NCBI GenBank assembly: GCA_035291645.1
Contig: DATDRQ010000105.1
Coordinates: 1 to 15,872, forward strand
DNA: 15,872 bases
From: DATDRQ01 sp035291645
GTDB taxonomy: Bacteria; Chloroflexota; Anaerolineae; Anaerolineales; UBA4823
Direction: 5' to 3'
Below the pieces are notes generated by a model. It was not told the origin of the DNA, did not search any database, and saw only the letters and a list, made by a program, of their open reading frames with translations. Positions 1 to 6,808 of this stretch are shown piece by piece. Within the stretch, counting starts at the first letter, position 1. Every line of letters begins with the position of its first letter. The translations under genes and the position numbers were made by a program.

Positions 1-1085
1 AAATCCAGTCCCCAGACCGCCCAGTTGCGGCTGCCCGAGATCTTCTGGCCCTCCAGGTTCATAAACTCGTTGGCGGGCACGTCGTAAGGCAGGACCAGGC
101 GAGGCCCGTCCAGACCTTCGAAGAGGTGGGCAAACCACTCACCGGCTCCGATCAGCTCGCCCGGCCAGAAGATGGCATGGAAGGGGATATTATCCTTGCC
201 GATGAAGTAGTAGCTGCGCGCCCCCTGGTCGTACCACCAGTCGTGCCAGGCCTCGGGAGATCCGTGAATCTGAGCCCATTCTACTGAAGCGGAGAGATAA
301 CCGATCACCGCCTCGAACCAGACGTACAGGCATTTGCCCTGCCAGCCCTCGACCGGCACCGGGATGCCCCAATCCAGGTCGCGGGTGATGGCGCGGCCGT
401 GCAGGTCCTCCGCCTGGATCTGGCCGAGGGATTGGCGCAGCACGTTCGGCCGCCAGTAGCTCTCCCGCTGGCGCAGGAAGTCGAGGATGGCGGGCTGCAG
501 CCGGCCGAAATCGAGGAAGAAATGCTCGGTCTCGCGCAGCTCGGGCTTCGATCCGTCGATCTTGGAACGCGGCTCGATCAGCAGGGTGGCGTCCAGCAGG
601 CTGCCGCACTGGTCGCACTGGTCGCCGCGGGCGTTGGTGTAGCCGCAAATGTAGCAGGTGCCCTCGATGTAGCGGTCCGGCAGGAAGCGGGACTGGGCCG
701 GCGAGTACCATTGAAGCTGCCGTTCCGTATACAGGCAGCCGTTCTTCTCCAGCGCCAGGAAGATCGATTGGGAGACCTTGAAGTGGTTTTCCGTGTGCGT
801 GCTGGTGAAAAGGTCATAGGTCAGGCCCAGCTTTTGGAAGAGCTCCAGGAAGCCGGCATGGTATTTCTGGTAAACCTGGAGCGGGGTGAGTTCTTCCGCA
901 TCGGCGCGCACGGTGACCGGGGTGCCGTGAGCGTCCGATCCGGAGACCACCAGCACCCGGTTGCCTTTCAGCCGCTGGTAGCGGGCGAAGATATCGGCTG
1001 GCAGGTACGAGCCGGTGATATTGCCCACGTGGATGGCGGAATTCGCATAAGGCCAGGCGACGGATACCAGGATGTTTTCGGTCAT
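1..1085 (-). CDS. metG: Methionyl-tRNA synthetase, C-terminus cut by window edge
   Basis: This cytoplasmic enzyme charges tRNA-Met, both initiator and elongator, with methionine using ATP. The frame is open from ATG 1085 to the left edge, giving 361 complete codons of a protein usually 500-700 residues long. The class I signature HVGN is at residues 19-22. A two-knuckle zinc insertion has Cys144, Cys147, Cys157 and Cys160. The KMSKS-type loop is KISGS at 348-352, followed by RNWAVWG. These place it in the MetRS group with a four-cysteine zinc domain. The anticodon-binding domain lies outside the window. The start is supported by the Shine-Dalgarno GGAGA at 1092-1096, six bases from ATG. The gene is preceded by a leader ORF and terminator (see 1185-1407), so expression probably depends on read-through. 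Identity is secure; regulation is inferred. Confidence 0.96.
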   Translation of the reverse strand, partial: MTENILVSVAWPYANSAIHVGNITGSYLPADIFARYQRLKGNRVLVVSGSDAHGTPVTVRADAEELTPLQVYQKYHAGFLELFQKLGLTYDLFTSTHTENHFKVSQSIFLALEKNGCLYTERQLQWYSPAQSRFLPDRYIEGTCYICGYTNARGDQCDQCGSLLDATLLIEPRSKIDGSKPELRETEHFFLDFGRLQPAILDFLRQRESYWRPNVLRQSLGQIQAEDLHGRAITRDLDWGIPVPVEGWQGKCLYVWFEAVIGYLSASVEWAQIHGSPEAWHDWWYDQGARSYYFIGKDNIPFHAIFWPGELIGAGEWFAHLFEGLDGPRLVLPYDVPANEFMNLEGQKISGSRNWAVWGLD

Positions 1086-1184
1086 GGTCTGTCTCCAGAA
1101 AAGAGGATGAAGATTGTGGCGATAGGATGATTATCTCCTGAAAATGGAGATGAATCCCAGTTTTTCCAATTTGTCTCATTATTT

Positions 1185-1217
1185 CAAAGAAAAGGGCTGT
1201 CCAGGTCCGGACAGCCC
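1185..1217 (-). terminator. Intrinsic terminator (attenuator) upstream of metG
   Basis: On the minus strand a perfect 9-bp GC-rich stem (GGGCTGTCC with GGACAGCCC, arms 1217-1209 and 1202-1194) encloses a six-base loop. It is followed by TTTTCTTT. It lies after the 34-codon ORF and about 100 nt before the metG start. Its 5' arm is also the target of an alternative pairing with 1270-1282, so it can be switched off. Confidence 0.85.
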
Positions 1218-1282
1218 GAGAATATCCTAAAGAGGCAATGAAGGGTTAAAGCCCCTTCTCCCTGGCGAATGTCCGAACCTGG
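1201..1282 (-). promoter_or_regulatory. Candidate antiterminator of the metG leader
   Basis: Minus-strand RNA at 1282-1270 (CCAGGUUCGGACA) pairs with 1213-1201 (UGUCCGGACCUGG) over 13 consecutive positions, including one G-U. The second segment contains five bases of the terminator's 5' arm, the whole loop and two bases of its 3' arm. The two structures therefore exclude each other. The first segment begins about 11 nt downstream of the last Met codon of the leader ORF (1294-1296). A ribosome stalled there would leave it free to pair. A third alternative pairs 1353-1343, around the leader start codon, with 1280-1271 (10 pairs, one bulge, some G-U). It could act as the protecting 1:2 hairpin. 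All pairings were found by eye; no folding energies were computed. Confidence 0.65.
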
Positions 1283-1350
1283 CGGCGCGTTTGCATGCCC
1301 ATTTTGAGCATGGGAGACATTTGCACAACAAGGGGAAATACTAGGTCCAC
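1246..1350 (-). CDS. Met-rich 34-residue leader peptide upstream of metG
   Basis: This small ORF starts at GTG 1350 and ends at TAA 1246-1248. A Shine-Dalgarno GAGGAG at 1361-1366 lies ten bases before the GTG, within a short 5' UTR. The peptide has a hydrophobic N-terminus (DLVFPLVV), then four methionines at residues 11, 14, 17 and 19 (QMSPMLKMGM), then a basic C-terminus (TRRQVRTFAREKGL). Its own promoter (1379-1407) lies upstream and an intrinsic terminator lies downstream, with metG next. The arrangement matches amino-acid-specific leader peptides such as the one before E. coli pheST. The inferred role is to sense charged tRNA-Met: slow translation of the AUG cluster would favour the antiterminator. 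It could instead be an independent small protein. Nothing in the sequence resembles a known ribosomal or toxin family. Confidence 0.7.
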   Translation of the reverse strand: MDLVFPLVVQMSPMLKMGMQTRRQVRTFAREKGL

Positions 1351-1378
1351 GACGAGAAGTCTCCTCACAGTGCAGGTG

Positions 1379-1407
1379 AGTTTATACGCGCCCCCGAGAT
1401 TTGTCAA
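1379..1407 (-). promoter_or_regulatory. Sigma70-type promoter of the metG leader
   Basis: A perfect -35 box TTGACA (1402-1407) is separated by 17 bp from -10 TAAACT (1379-1384). An overlapping TATAAA is at 15-bp spacing. Transcription would start near 1372, just before the leader Shine-Dalgarno. The unit is thus separate from rpoD, whose stop codon is only about 20 bp upstream of the -35 box. Confidence 0.8.
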
Positions 1408-1411
1408 GGTA

Positions 1412-1425
1412 AACCGTCCCCGGTT
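1412..1425 (-). terminator. Weak hairpin just after rpoD stop
   Basis: Two bases after the rpoD stop codon, AACCG and CGGTT form a 5-bp stem around a GGGA tetraloop, followed by TACCTT. The U-tract is poor, so this is at best a weak terminator or a 3'-end stabiliser for the rpoD transcript. Confidence 0.3.
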
Positions 1426-1427
1426 GC

Positions 1428-2606
<1,179 letters not shown>

Positions 2607-2720
2607 GCAGGGCCCTCCTGGGGATGGTATGGCCGGGGTGGGTAGGACGGAATAAGTTCGTCAGGGTCTCCGGACCAACCGTAAGGCAACGGAAACCTTC
2701 GAATCAAATTAAAACGCTGG

Positions 2721-3251
2721 CTATTCTTCTAGGCCTTTTTCCTTATACAGCAACGACTTTAATTGGTCGAGTCTGGGATCGGTAGTATCCTTTGCATGAC
2801 TATGCGGGTTTTCAGTCAGGCTTTCTCCGCACACTGGACAGAGACCGGCACAATCTTCCCTGCAGAGAGGATTGATCGGCACTTCGAGGAACATATACTC
2901 GCGCAGAATCGGGGCCAGGTCGATAATGCCTTCTTCGGGTAGAATCAGGCCTGATTCGCTGACGGAACGAGTCGTGAAAGCGTATAACTCGGTAAATTCT
3001 GTCTCGAGGGTATGATCGATCGGTGTCAAGCAGCGTGCACACTCAGCTGGCAAGGATGCCTGCATCCTGACTTGAAGGAGAATGCCTTGGGCTGTACGGG
3101 TCAGGCGAGTGGTACCGAGGATATCGTTAAGCGCCAGATCGGGTTCCAGGAAGACTGTGGGGAGGTCGAAAGAGAATTCCCGGCTGGAGCCGACTGGTTG
3201 GTTGAGGAGAAACCCAACGTTTAGCCGAAGAGCCTGGCGAGTGGGGTTCAT
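2721..3251 (-). CDS. yceD: YceD/DUF177 family zinc-finger-like protein
   Basis: This is a 176-residue member of the DUF177/YceD family, whose characterised members affect 23S rRNA accumulation. Visible features are a CARC pair (Cys71, Cys74) and a C-terminal cluster Cys130, Cys134, Cys138, Cys141 (CREDCAGLCPVCG), typical of the family and probably metal-binding. An upstream in-frame TTG (3257) exists, but ATG 3251 is the more likely start; only a weak GGAA lies upstream. A good promoter (3298-3327) precedes the gene. In most bacteria yceD is followed by rpmF (ribosomal protein L32). Here the next gene is rpoD and no L32 ORF is present in the 114-bp gap. Confidence 0.88.
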   Translation of the reverse strand: MNPTRQALRLNVGFLLNQPVGSSREFSFDLPTVFLEPDLALNDILGTTRLTRTAQGILLQVRMQASLPAECARCLTPIDHTLETEFTELYAFTTRSVSESGLILPEEGIIDLAPILREYMFLEVPINPLCREDCAGLCPVCGESLTENPHSHAKDTTDPRLDQLKSLLYKEKGLEE

Positions 3252-3297
3252 GTGCAATTATTCCGAAAAAGATTGGCTAAACACTCAAATCGCTTGC

Positions 3298-3327
3298 ATT
3301 ATAACATACATAGAACCCCGTAATCAA
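3298..3327 (-). promoter_or_regulatory. Promoter of yceD(-rpoD)
   Basis: A perfect -10 TATAAT (3298-3303) lies 18 bp from a -35-like TTGATT (3322-3327) on the minus strand. It is about 45 bp upstream of the yceD start and probably also serves rpoD. Confidence 0.7.
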
Positions 3328-3402
3328 GTAGAAGATATTGTTTGACATAATATACAGATAAAGACCGGAATTGACATATTATCAGGGCGTCCAGCAAGGC
3401 CA

Positions 3403-3430
3403 GATCCGGCCACACTGCTGTGACCGGATC
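3403..3430 (+). promoter_or_regulatory. Hairpin abutting the rdgB ribosome-binding site
   Basis: GATCCGG (3403-3409) pairs with CCGGATC (3424-3430), and inside it CACA pairs with TGTG around a CTGC loop, with one C-A mismatch. The strong Shine-Dalgarno GGAGGAG (3431-3437) begins at the very next base. It could modulate or insulate translation initiation; no known riboswitch or binding motif is recognisable. Confidence 0.45.
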
Positions 3431-3440
3431 GGAGGAGAAG

Positions 3441-4037
3441 ATGGCGCGTTTGCTGCTGGCAACCGGTAATCCAGGAAAGTTGCGCGAGATGCAGGCCTTA
3501 TTGGCGGATCTGGGAAAAGTCGATCTGCTCACCCCGGCTATGATCGGAATTACACTCGACGTGCAGGAAGACGGGGCTTCCTACGCAGAAAACGCAGCGC
3601 TCAAAGCGCGCGCCTACGCCGACGCCTCCGGGCTGCTGACCCTGGCGGATGACTCCGGGTTAGAAGTGCAGGCGTTGGGAGGCGCCCCGGGACTCCGCTC
3701 GGCCCGCTACGCCCCGCAGCCAGCCCCCACCGACGCCGACCGCCGGGCTTACCTGCTCCACCGGCTGCAGGACTATCCCCGCCCCTGGAAAGCGCGTTTC
3801 CGCAGCACGGTTGCCATCGCCCTGCCAGGGGAGGGGATGCGCTTCTTCGAAGGGATATGCCTGGGGGAGATCATTCCTGAAGAACGGGGCAAAAATGGCT
3901 TCGGGTACGACCCGATCTTTTTCCTTCCAGAAATAGGCCAGACCATCGCAGAACTCAGCATGGACGAGAAGAATCGCCTCAGCCACCGGGCGCGGGCGGT
4001 CCACGCCGCTGTTCCGTATCTCCAAACCCTTTTGTAA
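3441..4037 (+). CDS. rdgB: XTP/dITP diphosphatase (RdgB/HAM1)
   Basis: This enzyme hydrolyses non-canonical purine triphosphates (XTP, dITP/ITP) to monophosphates and pyrophosphate, keeping deaminated bases out of DNA and RNA. The 198-residue protein is full length for the family. Motifs are ATGNPGK (residues 7-13), ADDSGLEV (69-76) with the catalytic acidic residue, GLRSARYA (84-91), NGFGYDPIF (152-160) and SHRARA (181-186). A GTG further upstream at 3420 is in frame, but ATG 3441 fits the family start and has Shine-Dalgarno GGAGGAG four bases away (3431-3437). It is transcribed divergently from yceD. Confidence 0.95.
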   Translation: MARLLLATGNPGKLREMQALLADLGKVDLLTPAMIGITLDVQEDGASYAENAALKARAYADASGLLTLADDSGLEVQALGGAPGLRSARYAPQPAPTDADRRAYLLHRLQDYPRPWKARFRSTVAIALPGEGMRFFEGICLGEIIPEERGKNGFGYDPIFFLPEIGQTIAELSMDEKNRLSHRARAVHAAVPYLQTLL

Positions 4038-4061
4038 ATCTTCAGCCTACCGGTTTTCGAG

Positions 4062-4074
4062 TATGATCGGTGCA
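4062..4074 (+). promoter_or_regulatory. Likely leaderless promoter for the histidine kinase gene
   Basis: A -10 box TATGAT (4062-4067) ends six bases before ATG 4074, so the transcript would start at or next to the start codon. There is no Shine-Dalgarno between. The -35 region is poor (TCTTCA at 17 bp). Confidence 0.55.
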
Positions 4075-5303
4075 TGCATCCCTCCAAACTACAACTAGCA
4101 GAGCAGAACCGGCGCTGGCAAGCCCTCTACCAGGCTATCGCTGCGCTCAACGAGACATTAGACCCTCAGCGGGTGCTTGAAATTGCCCTGGAGGTGAGCG
4201 CAGCAGTGTTATCCAGCCGCGGTGAACGGCCAGAACTGCTGATACGAGCGGCCCTCCTTTTTCGTGAAGATCCTGACCGACCACGCGAGCTCAGGATAAG
4301 CGCGATGCGCGGGTTTTCACCCGAGGACTGTGCGGTCGATTTAACCGGGGCCGAGGGCCTGATCGGGCAGGTGATCCAGGAGGGGAAACCAAGCATCTCC
4401 CGGGGGGCCGAGCGCGATCCCGACTTGAGCAGATTGGCGTCGATCCGCTCTGCCGGGGAAATTTACTGCATACCCCTCGGGAAATCCATTCCGGACGGTG
4501 TCTTGCTTTACGGGCACCCCGATCCCGGGTATTTCTCTGCCGACCGTCGCCAGATCCTAGATCTCCTCGCCAGGCAGACCTCGACCGCGCTCTCCAATGC
4601 AAGGCGGTTACGCGAATACCAGCTGCAGGTCGAGCGCATCCTGGATCTGCAGGACATGAACCGTAAGCAGCTGGCCCGGGAACTGCATGACGGCCCGACC
4701 CAATCGGTGGCAGCCCTGGCGATGCGGGTGAATATCGCCCGGCGATTGGCCGCCCGCGAATCTCAGCACGTAGTCGCAGAGCTGGCGAAGATCGAGTCGA
4801 TCGCGCGCCAGGCGACCAGCGAGCTCCGCCATGTCCTATTCCAGCTAAACCCGCAAGTGCTCGAATCTCAGGGACTGGCCCCGGCGCTCCAGGCGCTTGG
4901 GGACAAGTTCAGCCAGGCGCACGGTCAGCGGGTCGTGGTTCAGGTCGAACCTGAGATCGTGACTAGGCTCGAAATGGGCAAGCAGACGGCCATTTTCGAC
5001 CTGGTCGACCAGGCGCTGCGGGCAACCTGCAGGAAAGAGGAGCTGGAAAATATTTGGGTGCGCTTGCAGAGCGACAGCCAGGGTCGCGCCTTATTGGAAA
5101 TCGAAGACGATGGATTGGCGGTTAGTGCGACAGGAGGATCCACTGCCGATCCGGCTGAAACGTGGATGGACGCCATCCGGGAGCAGGTCGATTTATTGGA
5201 AGGGGTATACGAGGCCAGTTCCAGTGGAGGCCATGGCAGCTGCCTGAGGATCACGATCCCGCTGGGAAGCGAACCGGACGGTCACCTGGCTGAGAGATCG
5301 TGA
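4074..5303 (+). CDS. GAF-domain HisKA_3 (NarL-type) sensor histidine kinase, degenerate ATPase
   Basis: This 409-residue protein is probably cytoplasmic, with no membrane segment. It has a GAF domain (about 15-175), then a coiled linker and the HisKA_3 dimerisation/phosphoacceptor helix with RELHDGPTQS, where His205 is the expected phosphorylated residue. A HATPase-like domain follows at about 300-397. The ATPase motifs are worn. The N-box region reads VDQALRATCRK rather than the usual QEALxNxxKHA. The D-box keeps DDG (345-347) but lacks the following Gly-x-Gly. The G2 region is replaced by METWMD-like residues (AETWMDAIREQ). It may be a weak or inactive kinase or a dimer partner. No response regulator gene is in the window. 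The stop overlaps the next gene by four bases. Family assignment is firm; activity is uncertain. Confidence 0.85.
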   Translation: MHPSKLQLAEQNRRWQALYQAIAALNETLDPQRVLEIALEVSAAVLSSRGERPELLIRAALLFREDPDRPRELRISAMRGFSPEDCAVDLTGAEGLIGQVIQEGKPSISRGAERDPDLSRLASIRSAGEIYCIPLGKSIPDGVLLYGHPDPGYFSADRRQILDLLARQTSTALSNARRLREYQLQVERILDLQDMNRKQLARELHDGPTQSVAALAMRVNIARRLAARESQHVVAELAKIESIARQATSELRHVLFQLNPQVLESQGLAPALQALGDKFSQAHGQRVVVQVEPEIVTRLEMGKQTAIFDLVDQALRATCRKEELENIWVRLQSDSQGRALLEIEDDGLAVSATGGSTADPAETWMDAIREQVDLLEGVYEASSSGGHGSCLRITIPLGSEPDGHLAERS

Positions 5304-5713
5304 ACGTTCAAAGGCCAAGCGGAGACTCTTTCTGGTGGCGAAGGCTGGGATTGGGGCTGGGCGCGGCGATCCTGGTATGGCTGCCGTTCGAAGAGAGCAG
5401 CGAGATAATCCCCATCCTGCTGGCAGCTGGCCTGTGCGGCTGGGCAGCCATGCGCCTGCTGGCGGAAGCGGAGGCCACACCGAACCGCCTGGTCCTGCGC
5501 AGCATCGCAGCTGGCGCGCTGGCTGGCCTGCTCGTCTCGCCGGCAGCCTTCTCCCTGATGAGTATCAAGAGCGGTCTGCACGCCCACCCGCAGCCGGACT
5601 ACACGGTGGCCCAAATCCAGGAGGTTTTTTTTCGCACGCAGTACTTTGCTGCCAGCGGATTTCTTCTCGGGCTGGCGAGCGCGCTTTACCGGCTTGCCAG
5701 GCAGGAAGAATAG
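5300..5713 (+). CDS. Small multi-pass membrane protein, function unknown
   Basis: This 137-residue protein has about four hydrophobic helices (around residues 14-30, 36-55, 66-85 and 113-132), so it is probably in the inner membrane. No family is recognised. It starts at GTG 5300, overlapping the kinase stop as GTGA, which suggests translational coupling with the upstream sensor kinase. The next gene begins about 13 bp after its stop. Possible roles as a membrane partner of the kinase are inference from position only. Confidence 0.8.
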   Translation: MNVQRPSGDSFWWRRLGLGLGAAILVWLPFEESSEIIPILLAAGLCGWAAMRLLAEAEATPNRLVLRSIAAGALAGLLVSPAAFSLMSIKSGLHAHPQPDYTVAQIQEVFFRTQYFAASGFLLGLASALYRLARQEE

Positions 5714-5726
5714 GAAGCCAAATTCC

Positions 5727-6482
5727 TTGCCATTCGCGCTCGAGCTTTATTATTCCGCACACGCGGGCGATCGGGCGAAGGATCCTCCCGTCGTGTTGAT
5801 CCACGGCGCCGGGGGAAATCATCTTTCCTGGCCCGCCCAGCTGCGCCGCCTGCCCGGCTATACGGTCTATGCCCTCGACCTCCCCGGCCATGGCAAATCC
5901 GGTGGGAAGGGCCTGGCGTCCATCCCTGAGTATGGCCGGATCGTCTGTGAGTGGCTTGGCCTGGCCGGCTTGACCAAAGTGGTGATCGCCGGTCACTCGA
6001 TGGGCAGCGCGATCGCCCTTTGGCTGGCACTGGAGCACCCCGATCAAGTCACCGCGCTGATCCTGATCGGCGCCGGAGCAAGGATGCACGTCCATCCAGA
6101 ATTGTTACAGGGAAGTGGGGAGCCTGCGTCCTTCCTCTCCGTAGTTTCCCAGGTGACGGACTGGTCTTATGCGGAGCAAGCGCCGGAAAACATGGTGCGC
6201 CTGGCCCGCCAGCGCATGGCTGAGATCCCCCCGCAAGTGCTATCCGGGGACTTCCTGGCGTGCGACGGCTTCGACGTCATGGACCGGCTGGAACGGGTCG
6301 GCCAGCCAGCCCTGGTGATCTGCGGCGAGGTAGACCGCCTGACCCCTTTGAAGCATGCCCGCTTCCTGGCGAGCCAGCTGCCCAATGCCCGCCTGGTGGT
6401 CGTCCCGGGGGCGGGCCACATGGTCATGCTGGAGAAACCGGGAGAAGTCGCCGCGGCGGTGACCGGCTTCCTGACCGGATAG
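5727..6482 (+). CDS. Alpha/beta-fold hydrolase
   Basis: This is a 251-residue alpha/beta hydrolase with a complete catalytic triad. The nucleophile is Ser91 in GHSMG, the acid is Asp203 in GEVDRLTP, and the base is His231 in GAGHMVMLEKP. HGAGGNH (26-32) forms the oxyanion-hole region. The substrate cannot be read from the sequence; esterases, C-C hydrolases and haloperoxidase-like proteins share this layout. The frame extends upstream to 5646, but that would overlap the preceding gene by about 70 bp. TTG 5727 is chosen because AGGAAG (5712-5717) lies nine bases before it and the protein then starts at the usual family position. It is probably in one transcript with the two genes before it. 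Confidence 0.88.
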   Translation: MPFALELYYSAHAGDRAKDPPVVLIHGAGGNHLSWPAQLRRLPGYTVYALDLPGHGKSGGKGLASIPEYGRIVCEWLGLAGLTKVVIAGHSMGSAIALWLALEHPDQVTALILIGAGARMHVHPELLQGSGEPASFLSVVSQVTDWSYAEQAPENMVRLARQRMAEIPPQVLSGDFLACDGFDVMDRLERVGQPALVICGEVDRLTPLKHARFLASQLPNARLVVVPGAGHMVMLEKPGEVAAAVTGFLTG

Positions 6483-6511
6483 GCAGAAAAACTCGCCGGG
6501 AGGGGTTGAGC

Positions 6512-6540
6512 TTGCCTTATTACATGTGAATGGGTATAAT
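6512..6540 (+). promoter_or_regulatory. Promoter of tRNA-Val
   Basis: TTGCCT (6512-6517), a 17-bp spacer and a perfect TATAAT (6535-6540) lie 12 bases before the mature tRNA 5' end. Confidence 0.75.
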
Positions 6541-6551
6541 TCGCCTCGCTC

Positions 6552-6625
6552 GGGCGGTTAGCTCAGTTGGTTAGAGCGTTGCGTTGACATCGCAAAGGTC
6601 GTAGGTTCGAGTCCTATACCGCCCA
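6552..6625 (+). tRNA. tRNA-Val (anticodon GAC)
   Basis: A full 74-nt cloverleaf is visible. The acceptor GGGCGGT pairs with ACCGCCC, the D-arm is GCTC/GAGC, and the anticodon stem TTGCG/CGCAA holds loop TTGACAT (anticodon GAC). The T-arm is GTAGG TTCGAGT CCTAT. The discriminator is A and CCA is not encoded. A terminator follows at 6646. Confidence 0.97.
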
Positions 6626-6645
6626 CAGGAAGACGAACGTCTTTT

Positions 6646-6672
6646 GCCCCCTTCGGAAGAGGGGGCTTTTTT
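6646..6672 (+). terminator. Intrinsic terminator after tRNA-Val
   Basis: GCCCCCTT pairs with AGGGGGC plus a G-U (8-bp stem, 5-base loop), followed by TTTTTT. It separates the tRNA transcript from the gyrA promoter, which starts nine bases later. Confidence 0.9.
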
Positions 6673-6680
6673 GTAGCAGG

Positions 6681-6709
6681 TTGACAATTCCCCTGTTACC
6701 CTTTAACAT
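6681..6709 (+). promoter_or_regulatory. gyrA promoter
   Basis: TTGACA (6681-6686), a 17-bp spacer and TAACAT (6704-6709) predict a start near 6716 and a 5' UTR of about 90 nt. The UTR contains a 7-bp hairpin CCGGTTC/GAACCGG (6774-6793), five bases before the Shine-Dalgarno. Confidence 0.75.
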
Positions 6710-6808
6710 TCATTCCAGCACAAATTTTCTAAAACTTAACGGATTGTGGCGATTTATCCGCCTGGAGATCATACCGGTTCGATTAGGAACCGGACGCGGG
6801 AGTTGCAC

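Noticed and set aside
1085..1427. T-box or SAM riboswitch upstream of metG
   Set aside because: No T-box conserved sequence or S-box core is visible, and the space is occupied by a translated ORF with its own promoter.
5646..5726. N-terminal extension of the alpha/beta hydrolase from 5646
   Set aside because: It would overlap the upstream gene by about 70 bp, whereas TTG 5727 has a well-spaced AGGAAG.
6774..6793. gyrA 5' UTR hairpin as a riboswitch
   Set aside because: It is only a simple 7-bp hairpin; no ligand-binding core is recognisable.
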